In this document: piece by piece, positions 1 through 7,988 of the stretch
How the letters are laid out: the number at the start of each line of letters is the position of its first letter
Numbering within the stretch: the first letter of the stretch is position 1
Origin: Trichocoleus desertorum ATA4-8-CV12
GTDB taxonomy: Bacteria; Cyanobacteriota; Cyanobacteriia; FACHB-46
Assembly: GCA_019358975.1 (NCBI GenBank)
Contig: JAHHIL010000005.1
Coordinates: 1-64,000 of the forward strand
Direction: 5' to 3'
Length of the DNA stretch: 64,000 bases
Program-made: the position numbers and the translations under genes
The notes under the pieces: generated by a model
What the model saw: only the letters and a program-made list of their open reading frames with translations
Told to the model about the DNA's origin: nothing
Database searches by the model: none

Positions 1-1
1 A

Positions 2-115
2 ATCAACATCAAGTATTTGGCGGTAGGGCATTCCGTCAATAAAGCTCAGGCTACGCCCGATGCAATAGCAGGGGTCACTGAGAAGCCTACGCTGTATGCG
101 TCAGTATCAGCGTAG
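2..115 (+). CDS. TnpB C-terminal end (partial, cut by window edge)
   Basis: This reading frame is open from the left edge to a TAG at 113-115. It encodes a tail with the pieces KYLAVGHSV and EKPTLYASVSA before the stop. Tails of this type (a VGH motif, then a short variable stretch ending near the element's right end) are typical of cyanobacterial IS200/IS605-family TnpB proteins, and a similar VGHTG segment occurs in the remnant near 9.8 kb. Only about 37 codons are visible, so it is not possible to say whether the gene is complete upstream. The catalytic and zinc-finger parts lie outside the window. The identification rests on remembered family tails and on the hairpin over the stop codon. 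Confidence 0.6.
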   Translation: MNIKYLAVGHSVNKAQATPDAIAGVTEKPTLYASVSA

Positions 116-116
116 G
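86..116 (+). repeat. Hairpin at right end of TnpB element
   Basis: CCTACGCTG at 86-94 pairs perfectly with CAGCGTAGG at 108-116 around a 13-base loop. The stem overlaps the TnpB stop codon. Subterminal hairpins at this place are the recognition structures of IS200/IS605 right ends, and the 3' end of the guide RNA (omega RNA) normally lies here. The sequence just after it, GAGTATGTCAC, resembles the ends of the other two elements in this window (GAGGATGTCAAA). Confidence 0.6.
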
Positions 117-505
117 AGTATGTCACTAAAAACTCTGACTCAGCCTGTGCAGCGAGTTTGGCTGATCTATCCCAGCGACATTGAGCCACTACTCTCAACC
201 TTTTATCCTAAACTCGGCTCGGTTTAGCTTGCTCCTACGATTAACTTGCATACGTTGTATCTCCCGACCTCTAGGGAACAATTTCTACATGGGGTGGCGC
301 AGTAGTCCAATTCAGTGATCAAAAGTAATTGATTCACGCTTGCTATAAATTGATACATCCTTAAGGGTCGTAAAAATTTAGATTGAAGCTGTGTCTGCTG
401 ACCTGAATTAAGACCAAATCACCTAGAAATATTTATGAGTCGTTGTTACAGTCAGCTTCTCCAGCAAGTTGCGAGTTTTGAACAGAGATCAGGGTCATTT
501 TTGCA
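117..505. other. Intergenic region before the sensor kinase gene
   Basis: About 390 bases without a recognisable gene. It holds the flank of the TnpB element, a small dyad (CTAAAC at 208-213 with GTTTAG at 222-227), and presumably the promoter of the downstream kinase gene. I see no convincing promoter box or RNA gene. Confidence 0.5.
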
Positions 506-3484
506 ATGAATCATCAGTATGCGCTGAAGCAATCTTCTTGTCTGACCTTGGCCTCTACCTTGCTTGAGTTTCTGACAGAGCTATCTGATTTGAACTTAGT
601 GCTAGTCAGCTTACAAGATCCTCAATGGATGCCTTTACAGCTTGGTTTAGATCTCAAGGCTTGTAGTGGTGTTGATAGTGGTGTTGACCCAAATTCAACA
701 GCTGCTAATAGTTACTTCAAATTCAAGCCCAGGAGCGCGAGCCAGCAGCGATCGCCTTTAGCGCAATCCAGTTTAGCCATTGAAGGAGGCAACGCGAATT
801 CTTGGCTTTCTTGTTGCTTAGATCTCAATCATCTGCCAACCCATCTTCAACTGGCTGAGCAAACTGCTGACGCACCCTTAATGTTTATCTTAGGGATCAG
901 CGATCGCTTTCAGGTTTTGTGGCAAGTTGGCTCCCATGCTTCAGTACCAAATAAGGAAAGTAGTTCCGAGCCTAAACATCAAATTAATTTAATCTATGAT
1001 GCCGCAGCCATTACGAAATTTTGCGTTGCTCTAAAGGGTCAAGCTGCCACCCTCCCCACGTTCGCAGCGGCTCTAGATGAGGCGATCGCAGTATTGCCCC
1101 AGGCCAACGCTAGTGAGTTACAGAGTGGGCTGACTTTGAGGCTACTCAGCGCCCTGGATGCCAACGCCGGACAACCGCCATCCCTGGCCGATAACCGCAG
1201 TTCCCAATCAGCCAATCCGCAGATAGCCGTAGAATCTCGCTTGAGTACTAGAACTATCTACCAGCAACGTCACTGGTTACAGCAAGAAAAACTGCTGCAT
1301 GAACTGTTGCATGTTAGTAGTAGCTCTTTAGATCCGCAAACAATTTTACGTCGCTCTGCGGAAGTGATTCGCACGATTTTTAACGTCAGCCGTTGCTTAA
1401 TTGCCTTTTATAGCCCTAAAGATCAACGGGTGGTTTGGGGAGCGATCGCGCGATCGCCCGAACTCATGACTTGGGATCGGCACGCTCACTATCCTGCCTG
1501 GGCGACAGTAGAGCACCTGATCCATAAGTACCATCATCTCAGTACTTGGGTTTCCGATGAATTGCCATTGCCAACAGAACCTACCGAAGTAAATGGCTCT
1601 CGTACTGTTCGCGCCGCCCTTTCTAGTTGGACGCAATCTCACCCAAAGCATGTAGATAAATGGGTGGGTGGTTTTCTCTGTATCGAACAATGGGAGAGCG
1701 ATCGCGTTTGGCAACCTGAAGAGATGTATTTGCTCCATATGGTCATTCACCAAATTGAGCAAGTGCTCTATCAAGCCTTAATTTATCAACAAGCCGATGA
1801 GCGGGTGCAACGGGCTGCCCTATTGAATCGTCTCGTAGCTCAGATTCGCGCTTCGCTAGATTTGTCTCACATTTTTGAGACAGTAGCAATGGAGCTGGGG
1901 CAACTGGTCGTAGTGGACTGTTGCAGCATTTTCCAATATCTAGAAGAACCGCAAAATTGGCAGGTGCAGACAGAGTATCGCTTACATCCAGAAGCATCTT
2001 CAGCAGTGGGGTCTACCATTTTTGAACCAGTTCATCCCTATGCTGCGCGTCTGCGAAATTTACACACCGTCCAAATCAGTGATGTCCGCACCCTCAGACC
2101 TTGGCAGAATGATCCGGGAGCGACTGAAACTGCTGGGGCTTGGCTAATCGTTCCCATTCATTATCACCAAACTTTGTGGGGCTGCATCTCGTTTCGCCAA
2201 GATCATTACCCGCGCTACTGGCATACCTCAGAGGTGGAACTGTTGACGGCAGTGGCCGATCAATTGGCGATCGCGATTCATCAAGCCACTCTCTATCAAC
2301 AAATTCAACGGCACAATCACACCTTAGAAGCTCAGGTGGCACAACGCACAGCCGAGCTAGAATACTTCTTCGATGCCCTACCAGATCATATTTTTGTCTT
2401 GCATCGCGAGGGCATGACTTTATCGTTTTGCAATCACGCTTTTGCTAAATCAATTGGTTACAGCGATCGGCAATGTATTCAAGGCAAATCCATCTTTGAG
2501 TGTCTCCCTAGCAGCTTACTCAATCATTTTGCCGAGCAAAATTTGCAAGTGTTTCAGTCGGGTCAAACCTTGCACGCCCAAGAAACCATTATTTTTCCGA
2601 GTGGCATGCGTCACTTAGACACATTCAAGGTACCCCTTAAAAAACCAAACGGTGAAGTTTATGGTCTGCTTGGGACATCCCGCGACATCACTGAGCTGAT
2701 TGAAACTCGTCAAGCTTTATCCGAGCGCACCGAACAACTCCAAGATGCCTTAACTGCTGCTTGTAAAGCCAGTCAGGCTAAAAGTGAGTTTCTAGCCACG
2801 ATGAGCCACGAACTACGCACTCCGCTCACTTCAGTGATTGGCATGTCTTCTGCTCTCCTCAACTGCTTATTTGGCTCGTTGACGCCCAAACAAAGCGAGT
2901 ACTTAGGGATTATTCATAACAGCGGTGCTCATCTGCTGCAACTGATTAACGATATTTTAGATCTATCCAAAATTGAAGCAGGCAAAGCTTCCTTACAAAT
3001 TAGCTGTTTCTCTTTGCAAGACGTAGCGGAACAATGCGTTGCCCTGCTACGCGAGAAAGCTTATGCCCAGAAGTTGAGGCTCAGTAACGACTTAACGGGT
3101 CTGCAAAACTGCGATCGCTTTGTGGGAGATGAGCGCAGAGTCAAACAAATCCTTCTAAACCTACTCTCGAATGCAATTAAGTTTACGCCTCAAGGTGGGC
3201 AGGTTTGGCTACGCATGCGTTGCGATGGCACTACAGTTACGATCGAAGTAGAAGACACAGGCATCGGCATTGCCACAGATAAGCACCACTTGCTCTTTGA
3301 AGCGTTTCAGCAAATTGATAGTGCCTTAAATCGTAAACATGAAGGCACTGGATTAGGGCTTGCCTTGACGCGACAGTTAGTGGAAATGCACAACGGCAGC
3401 ATCAACTTCAAATCTCAGGTGGGATTAGGAACGATTTTTACCGTACATCTCCAAGCTCAGTTACCGAAAGCAGAATTCAATTAA
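506..3484 (+). CDS. GAF-GAF-PAS sensor histidine kinase
   Basis: This is a cytosolic-looking two-component sensor kinase that should autophosphorylate on His and pass phosphate to a response regulator not encoded nearby. Visible domains are an N-terminal region of about 190 residues that may be DICT-like (uncertain), a GAF domain near 275-425, a second GAF near 450-595, a PAS domain near 618-735 (SFCNHAFAKSIGYS), a HisKA region with the H-box MSHELRTPL (His768), and a HATPase domain with NLLSNAIKF, DTGIG and GTGLGLAL. No transmembrane segment or receiver domain is visible. Neither GAF domain shows an obvious bilin-binding motif, so the signal is unknown. The gene stands alone and is convergent with exbB downstream. 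Confidence 0.9.
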   Translation: MNHQYALKQSSCLTLASTLLEFLTELSDLNLVLVSLQDPQWMPLQLGLDLKACSGVDSGVDPNSTAANSYFKFKPRSASQQRSPLAQSSLAIEGGNANSWLSCCLDLNHLPTHLQLAEQTADAPLMFILGISDRFQVLWQVGSHASVPNKESSSEPKHQINLIYDAAAITKFCVALKGQAATLPTFAAALDEAIAVLPQANASELQSGLTLRLLSALDANAGQPPSLADNRSSQSANPQIAVESRLSTRTIYQQRHWLQQEKLLHELLHVSSSSLDPQTILRRSAEVIRTIFNVSRCLIAFYSPKDQRVVWGAIARSPELMTWDRHAHYPAWATVEHLIHKYHHLSTWVSDELPLPTEPTEVNGSRTVRAALSSWTQSHPKHVDKWVGGFLCIEQWESDRVWQPEEMYLLHMVIHQIEQVLYQALIYQQADERVQRAALLNRLVAQIRASLDLSHIFETVAMELGQLVVVDCCSIFQYLEEPQNWQVQTEYRLHPEASSAVGSTIFEPVHPYAARLRNLHTVQISDVRTLRPWQNDPGATETAGAWLIVPIHYHQTLWGCISFRQDHYPRYWHTSEVELLTAVADQLAIAIHQATLYQQIQRHNHTLEAQVAQRTAELEYFFDALPDHIFVLHREGMTLSFCNHAFAKSIGYSDRQCIQGKSIFECLPSSLLNHFAEQNLQVFQSGQTLHAQETIIFPSGMRHLDTFKVPLKKPNGEVYGLLGTSRDITELIETRQALSERTEQLQDALTAACKASQAKSEFLATMSHELRTPLTSVIGMSSALLNCLFGSLTPKQSEYLGIIHNSGAHLLQLINDILDLSKIEAGKASLQISCFSLQDVAEQCVALLREKAYAQKLRLSNDLTGLQNCDRFVGDERRVKQILLNLLSNAIKFTPQGGQVWLRMRCDGTTVTIEVEDTGIGIATDKHHLLFEAFQQIDSALNRKHEGTGLGLALTRQLVEMHNGSINFKSQVGLGTIFTVHLQAQLPKAEFN

Positions 3485-3551
3485 TCAACCGTTTCTTCGC
3501 TGAGGGGAGCGGAAGCCACGAGAAGTCGCAGAGCGATCGCAGCGTTGGCTT

Positions 3552-4199
3552 TTAAGGAGAAGCGTAGGGCAAGTCACCCCGCTCATAGCGATGGCGATAA
3601 AGCAGTTCCAACTGCCCTCCGTATTCTTGAATTAGCGCAATCTGTCGTTGATATAACCCTCGGAATGTATTGGCAAATAGCAGGGTAAAGATAGCCACAA
3701 CTAATCCAGAGGCGGTAGAAATTAAGGCTTCACTAATGCCAGCTGTTACTCCGGTGGCATTGGTACCCCCCAAATCTCCGACCCGCAACGAAGCAAAAGA
3801 GCCAATCAAGCCCAGAATGGTCCCTAGCAGACCTAGCAACGGTGAGACGCTAATGATGGTCTCAAAGATAGTATTAAAGCGTTTGAGCAAGGGTAGCTCT
3901 GCTTGGGCCGCACTTTCTAAAGCCAAGCGAAATTCCTCTGGTGAGGGTTGCTCTAGCTCCAATGCAGTCAAAAAAATGCGAGTGATGGGCAGATCCGCAT
4001 TCTGCTCTAGTCTCTGAAATGCCGCTTGCGGGCTGCGTTTGTATAGGCTCAGCGCTTCGCGCACTACACGGTCTTGCCGTTGAGTAATCCGGAACCAAAA
4101 GGCACCTCGCTCCAAGATCAAAGCCATTGCCAGGAGCGAAAATCCTAACAATGGCCACATTACAACGCCGCCTAAGATGAATAAGTTCGCGAATGCCAT
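3552..4199 (-). CDS. exbB: ExbB/TolQ/MotA family proton-channel protein
   Basis: This inner-membrane protein belongs to the family whose members form a proton channel with ExbD and power TonB-dependent outer-membrane transport. The 215 residues show a first membrane helix near 8-28 (VVMWPLLGFSLLAMALILE), a cytoplasmic loop, and two C-terminal helices containing SVSPLLGLLGTILGLIGSF and the conserved segment GISEALISTASGLVVAI. No TonB or ExbD gene is adjacent. A matching ExbD is encoded about 19 kb away at 22866-23267, which would be its natural partner (inference). It could instead serve another ExbD/TolR-like partner elsewhere in the genome. Confidence 0.88.
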   Translation of the reverse strand: MAFANLFILGGVVMWPLLGFSLLAMALILERGAFWFRITQRQDRVVREALSLYKRSPQAAFQRLEQNADLPITRIFLTALELEQPSPEEFRLALESAAQAELPLLKRFNTIFETIISVSPLLGLLGTILGLIGSFASLRVGDLGGTNATGVTAGISEALISTASGLVVAIFTLLFANTFRGLYQRQIALIQEYGGQLELLYRHRYERGDLPYASP

Positions 4200-4279
4200 G
4201 CTAGATCAGCTTTCAAGCAGAGAGATACGTTCACCTTGAACAGCTTACCAGTTCATAATTGAGTTACGAGATGCGATCG

Positions 4280-4335
4280 CTTGCCTCTAGACCACTTGCC
4301 TCTAGACCGCCTGCCTCTAGACCCTTGCCTCTAAG
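4280..4335. repeat. Short tandem repeat, about 15-bp period, nearly four copies
   Basis: The unit CTTGCCTCTAGACC recurs at 4280, 4295 and (with one change) 4310, followed by a truncated copy at 4324-4335. It lies between the start of exbB and the end of the DUF2993 gene. Such short repeats are common in cyanobacterial spacers. No function is evident. Confidence 0.85.
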
Positions 4336-4351
4336 CTCTCAACTCAAAGGC

Positions 4352-5149
4352 TTAGTTGCCTGGAAAGCGATCAATCTGAGCATAACCACTAAAAACCAGC
4401 TTCTTGCCTTGCGTTTCCAAGCGATTGATCCGCATCAGCACTCCATCTAGGTTGAAGCGATCGAGGTCAACCATTTCATTTAGCACTTGAGCAAATGCCT
4501 TGGTCAGAATTTCAGAGATAGCCCGTAAGGATTCGGGGACTGCCTCTGGCTCAAACTGAGAATTCTGAAATAAAATCCGCCGCCGTCGTTCTACATCAAG
4601 AGTCGCGCTCATACTGACCGGAACCGCGTCACAGTTAGGTAAGTCAGTCTTCGCCAAGATCTTGACTTGGTTATTGGGCAGCAACTGTAACTGCACTTCC
4701 CGAAATGAAACTGGCTCTCCCCCAGACAGGTTAGTCAGTTCTGACATGGTGAGGTTTTGAAGACGCTTTTGCACCAGCTCAGACTGGAACGCTTGGTTAA
4801 TGCCGTCTTCGGTCAAGGTAACTTGAGCAACAGCTTGGGTTGACTGCTTCAAACGAATTTTGCCACCCAAAATCGAGCCAAAATCAATTGAAACTGCATC
4901 CGTTTCAAATGACATTTCCTCGACCCAAAAATCCTTGCGGATGATTAAACCACGACCGCTCATCTTGAAGCTGTCAATGCTGCCCTGGAGGAGTTTGCTG
5001 GAAGGGAAGCAACGGACAGCAACCTCCACTGATTCGCTCTGGGTAAACAGGTGACGAATACTTTGGCTGGCAACCGTGTTGAGCATGCGCTCACCAAAGT
5101 CGGTGCCGGAACCGGGAGGAGTTGTCAAACCAGAAAGACCGCCAAACAT
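4352..5149 (-). CDS. DUF2993 (LmeA-like) protein
   Basis: The protein matches the DUF2993 family of predicted lipid-binding, tubular-lipid-binding-like proteins related to actinobacterial LmeA. The characteristic N-terminus MFGGLSGLTTPPGSGTDFG fits a start at 5149. The longer frame to 5209 adds 20 residues that do not look like the family. The body has the typical alternation of short beta strands, such as FSGYAQIDRF at the end. No clear signal peptide is visible with this start, so its location is uncertain. The gene has its own spacer on both sides, so it is probably monocistronic. Function in cyanobacteria is unknown to me. Confidence 0.75.
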   Translation of the reverse strand: MFGGLSGLTTPPGSGTDFGERMLNTVASQSIRHLFTQSESVEVAVRCFPSSKLLQGSIDSFKMSGRGLIIRKDFWVEEMSFETDAVSIDFGSILGGKIRLKQSTQAVAQVTLTEDGINQAFQSELVQKRLQNLTMSELTNLSGGEPVSFREVQLQLLPNNQVKILAKTDLPNCDAVPVSMSATLDVERRRRILFQNSQFEPEAVPESLRAISEILTKAFAQVLNEMVDLDRFNLDGVLMRINRLETQGKKLVFSGYAQIDRFPGN

Positions 5150-5498
5150 GCAGGTTCTCAATTGAAACAGCTCTTCACCTTTTGTAACAAAATATGAAGA
5201 ACACAGCAATCAATTTGTAACCTTGGGCTTAGTAAAAGATAGTAACCGATAAGGTGAGAGACTGCGATCGCTAATTTGAAAAACTCACACCTAAATTCGC
5301 CTTGAACACTTGCACAGTAATGATCCCAGGCGATTGAAAAAATTCAAAAATGTCTCTCGTTTCCTTGAATATTCAATAAGTTTACCTAATCATAAGCCCA
5401 GGATATTTCAATGTATAGACCCCTGTCTGGGACACTTCACAAGACCAGATAAACTAGACACTACAACTTCCAAGTTACTTCTGGCCCAATTTGGAATG

Positions 5499-5978
5499 CT
5501 AGAAAATCCCCTCTAAGCGCCGCATAAAGTAATTTAGCGAAGACAGGGGGTCACGGTTATAGAGCGGAGTTGCAACGGGTGCAAACACATAGTAGATTTC
5601 GCCCTCATCACTCACCTCAAAGGTGGCATTAAATTCTCTAGCCCAGCCATCTAAATGCCGACGAGCGATCGCGGGTTCCAAGCGAGCCGCCGCTGAAAAA
5701 TCTAACAAAGACAACCGCCCTTGCTGAATATGCAAAGTTTGAAAAAAGCGCTCTCGGATCAGCCGCCGTTTTGCCGATGCCCCTAGAAACAGCAACCCAG
5801 CGCCAATCAATGCAGGTGCTAGACCAAAGAAAACCAGCAACATAGACAGCAGCGCCAGAATTCCTCCTGTGGCGTGGCTCGCAGCAATGCCTAACAAGAT
5901 GGCTGTAGAAACGGTGCCACCACTAAAGAGCAATACGATCCCCAGGGCTTTTCCAACTAAACTTAAAATCCAATTCAT
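5499..5978 (-). CDS. Small two-helix membrane protein with C-terminal cytoplasmic domain
   Basis: A start at 5978 gives MNWILSLVGKALGIVLLF, placing the first of two hydrophobic segments at the N-terminus. The longer frame to 6023 adds 15 polar residues. The two membrane helices (about 5-30 and 35-65) are followed by a basic stretch (AKRRLIRERFF) and a soluble part with an LSLLDFSAAARLEPAIARRHLDG segment, split here by eye into two helices, then a strand pair ending in GEIYYVF. The latter resembles a small winged-helix fold. I do not recognise a named family. Similar proteins are common as hypothetical proteins in cyanobacteria. Confidence 0.7.
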   Translation of the reverse strand: MNWILSLVGKALGIVLLFSGGTVSTAILLGIAASHATGGILALLSMLLVFFGLAPALIGAGLLFLGASAKRRLIRERFFQTLHIQQGRLSLLDFSAAARLEPAIARRHLDGWAREFNATFEVSDEGEIYYVFAPVATPLYNRDPLSSLNYFMRRLEGIF

Positions 5979-6226
5979 TGCTTCGGCTGACCTGTCTGTT
6001 GATGGTTGATTCCAAGCACTCACCTGCCTCTAGGCTAACTTGTTCTTCAGTAAAACTGCATGGTTTCTTCATACGAACTGAACCTTTAACTTGCCACGCT
6101 TCCAGTTTGTAAAAGCAACAAAAAAATTGTATTAAGAATCGCTTCAATCTGTTGAGCTTGTTATTGCCTCAGGGCAGTCTGATGAAGAAGCAGTGCCTTT
6201 AAAGTGACTTAGTTCAGCGCCGAACC

Positions 6227-6703
6227 ATGATGCATACTCTCAATCACACCCTGGAAAAAAATATCTTGGAAGCGGATGGCCGCTATCTCAACTCACGAGA
6301 GCTGGACCCGCTAGAACAATATCTTCAAAGTTATAAAGTTCGCGTGGAAACCTATCAACAGCTACGAGATCATAGCGACAAACTGGTTTTACAAGCTTTG
6401 CGTAAGTTGGCCCAGGCTTATCCAGAGATCATTCAGCAACATGGTCAGCGCTGCAAGTACGACATGACCGAGGTTCTACGTTATATTGCCGTCTCAATTT
6501 TGCGAGACGATGAAGTTTTCTTCAAAGAACAGATGATGTCTTGGCTCGATACCATCTTGCTGGCACACCGCAAAACGAGTCAATGCACGATCGCCTATCG
6601 CGCTTTACAAGAAGCCATTACTAGCAGTTTGTCTCCCACCAGCGGCACCTTGGTACGCCCTTACCTAGATATTGTGCTGCAATCTCTCCAGTCTCACGCT
6701 TAA
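6227..6703 (+). CDS. Phycobilisome-family globin-like protein
   Basis: The 158 residues have the layout of the phycobiliprotein fold. They include an N-terminal helical part, the segment ALRKLAQAYPEIIQQHGQRC, then CKYDMTEVLRYIAVSILRDD, which lines up with the chromophore-site region of phycobiliproteins (Cys-x-x-Asp followed by an LRY-like motif). Cys76 falls where the bilin-binding Cys of the alpha and beta subunits sits. The protein is otherwise divergent from ApcA, ApcB, CpcA and CpcB, so it is a paralogue rather than a core subunit. The next gene, 71 bases on, encodes a phycobilisome-linker-domain protein, so the two probably act together. Whether a bilin is bound is unknown. Confidence 0.72.
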   Translation: MMHTLNHTLEKNILEADGRYLNSRELDPLEQYLQSYKVRVETYQQLRDHSDKLVLQALRKLAQAYPEIIQQHGQRCKYDMTEVLRYIAVSILRDDEVFFKEQMMSWLDTILLAHRKTSQCTIAYRALQEAITSSLSPTSGTLVRPYLDIVLQSLQSHA

Positions 6704-6774
6704 TCACAAAGCTTTCCTAACTCCATATGCCCGATTCAGGTATTTCACCTCAATACCTTTACGGGAGACCCACC

Positions 6775-7482
6775 ATGAACCAAGTTCAACCAATTATGGT
6801 CAGCCGTCACTCTTCTCCAGATGAGCGCCGCTTTGCTTTGACCCAAATCTATCGACAAGTGCTAGAACGGCAGCCCTATGCCTATGAGCGTCAGAGTCTG
6901 GCTCAAATCGAGAAAAACTTTTTGAAGGACAAAATTGGGGTTAGACGATTTCTCAAAGAATTGGGCCATTCAGAAGTTTTTCTGCAAGCCTTCTATCACC
7001 ATGCTTCTAATCTCAAGTTTTTAGATTGGTGCTTCAAAAAGTTCATGGGCCGCGCTCCCATGAATCAAGAGGAAATCCAGCTCTACTGCAATATTTTGAT
7101 GAAGCAAGGAGTGGCTCAGCTCGTTACTGCCATCCTAGACTCAGAAGAATATCGGAAAGCTTTTGGCTGCTTCACAGTGCCCTACCCCCGGGAGCAGAAG
7201 TATTATGCGTCCCCCAAAGCATATTTGGAATCTCACTTGTTAAATCACGAGCATTTTGGTCAGCGGGGTTGGGGTGTTCCTACCCTTTACTGGCATCAGT
7301 TAGGGCTTAACTGTGATGGCGGGGTGTGTCGGCATCCTGAAGCAGATGAGGTTTTAGCCCCCCTAGGTTCTAGTGAAGATGAGGAACTCTGGGATTTCTT
7401 TAAGTTATTTGAATCTTCTGAGCAGGCGGTAGCGGCACTCTCATCCGAGCAACGTCGAGCTTTGCGCAAAGCAATGATCTAG
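6775..7482 (+). CDS. Phycobilisome linker-domain (PBS_linker_poly) protein
   Basis: Residues about 10-140 carry a linker-type domain of the kind that joins phycobiliprotein hexamers: QIYRQVLERQPYAYER, FLKELGHSEVFLQAFY, FKKFMGRAP and ILDSEEYRKAFG. The C-terminal 80 residues are acidic and do not show a CpcD- or FNR-like domain. The ATG at 6775 is preferred because GGGAG lies 7 bases upstream. The upstream ATG at 6727 has no ribosome-binding site. It follows the phycobilisome-like gene in the same direction and meets the DUF1824 gene tail to tail with a 4-base gap. It is not part of a cpc or apc operon. Confidence 0.8.
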   Translation: MNQVQPIMVSRHSSPDERRFALTQIYRQVLERQPYAYERQSLAQIEKNFLKDKIGVRRFLKELGHSEVFLQAFYHHASNLKFLDWCFKKFMGRAPMNQEEIQLYCNILMKQGVAQLVTAILDSEEYRKAFGCFTVPYPREQKYYASPKAYLESHLLNHEHFGQRGWGVPTLYWHQLGLNCDGGVCRHPEADEVLAPLGSSEDEELWDFFKLFESSEQAVAALSSEQRRALRKAMI

Positions 7483-7486
7483 AAAT

Positions 7487-7909
7487 TCATGGGGCTTCTA
7501 GAAATAAATCTAGAGGTAAGTGACCATAGGTTTCATTAATGCCATTGCTCAGAGCCGACTGGCAGGAAACTAAAACGCCGCGATGGGAGCCTGGGTAAGA
7601 ACTGGCATAACACAAGCCAGTTTTGGAGTTGAATTTGATGTAGGCTGGCCCCTCAATTGGGGTCACTGTAAGCTTGTCTGCGTTGTAGCCCAAGGCTGGC
7701 AAATAACTCTTGAGAGCGGCTAACCCCTGAGTCACTGTATCAGCACAAATACCAAACATTTGATAGTCGGAAAGACCACTGACTAACAGGAGGGCCTGCC
7801 GAACTAGAGCATTTGAGGGTAGAGACTCGGTAGAGCCTTGCTCAATACAAGTAAAGGTTTGAAGAATTTTGTGTGCCGCTTCGACTGTCAGTTCTGGCAG
7901 GGGTTGCAT
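7487..7909 (-). CDS. DUF1824 family protein
   Basis: This 140-residue soluble protein fits the cyanobacterial DUF1824 family. Recognisable parts are the central FNSKTGLCYASSYPGSHRGV and the ending ETYGHLPLDLFLE. The ATG at 7909 is the only sensible start. It is convergent with the linker-domain gene, with only 4 bases between stop codons. The family has no established function that I know of. Its position beside two phycobilisome-related genes may or may not be meaningful. Confidence 0.75.
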   Translation of the reverse strand: MQPLPELTVEAAHKILQTFTCIEQGSTESLPSNALVRQALLLVSGLSDYQMFGICADTVTQGLAALKSYLPALGYNADKLTVTPIEGPAYIKFNSKTGLCYASSYPGSHRGVLVSCQSALSNGINETYGHLPLDLFLEAP

Positions 7910-7988
7910 GAGGGTTCAGGATGCGTTCATTTATGGCTCTAATCCTTACCTTACCTGTTAGGGAGCGATCGCCCTCTCAATATCACCC

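Noticed and set aside
5310-5516. A 68-codon plus-strand frame in the spacer after the DUF2993 gene
   Set aside because: It lacks an ATG or good ribosome-binding site, overlaps the end of the membrane-protein gene and resembles no protein.
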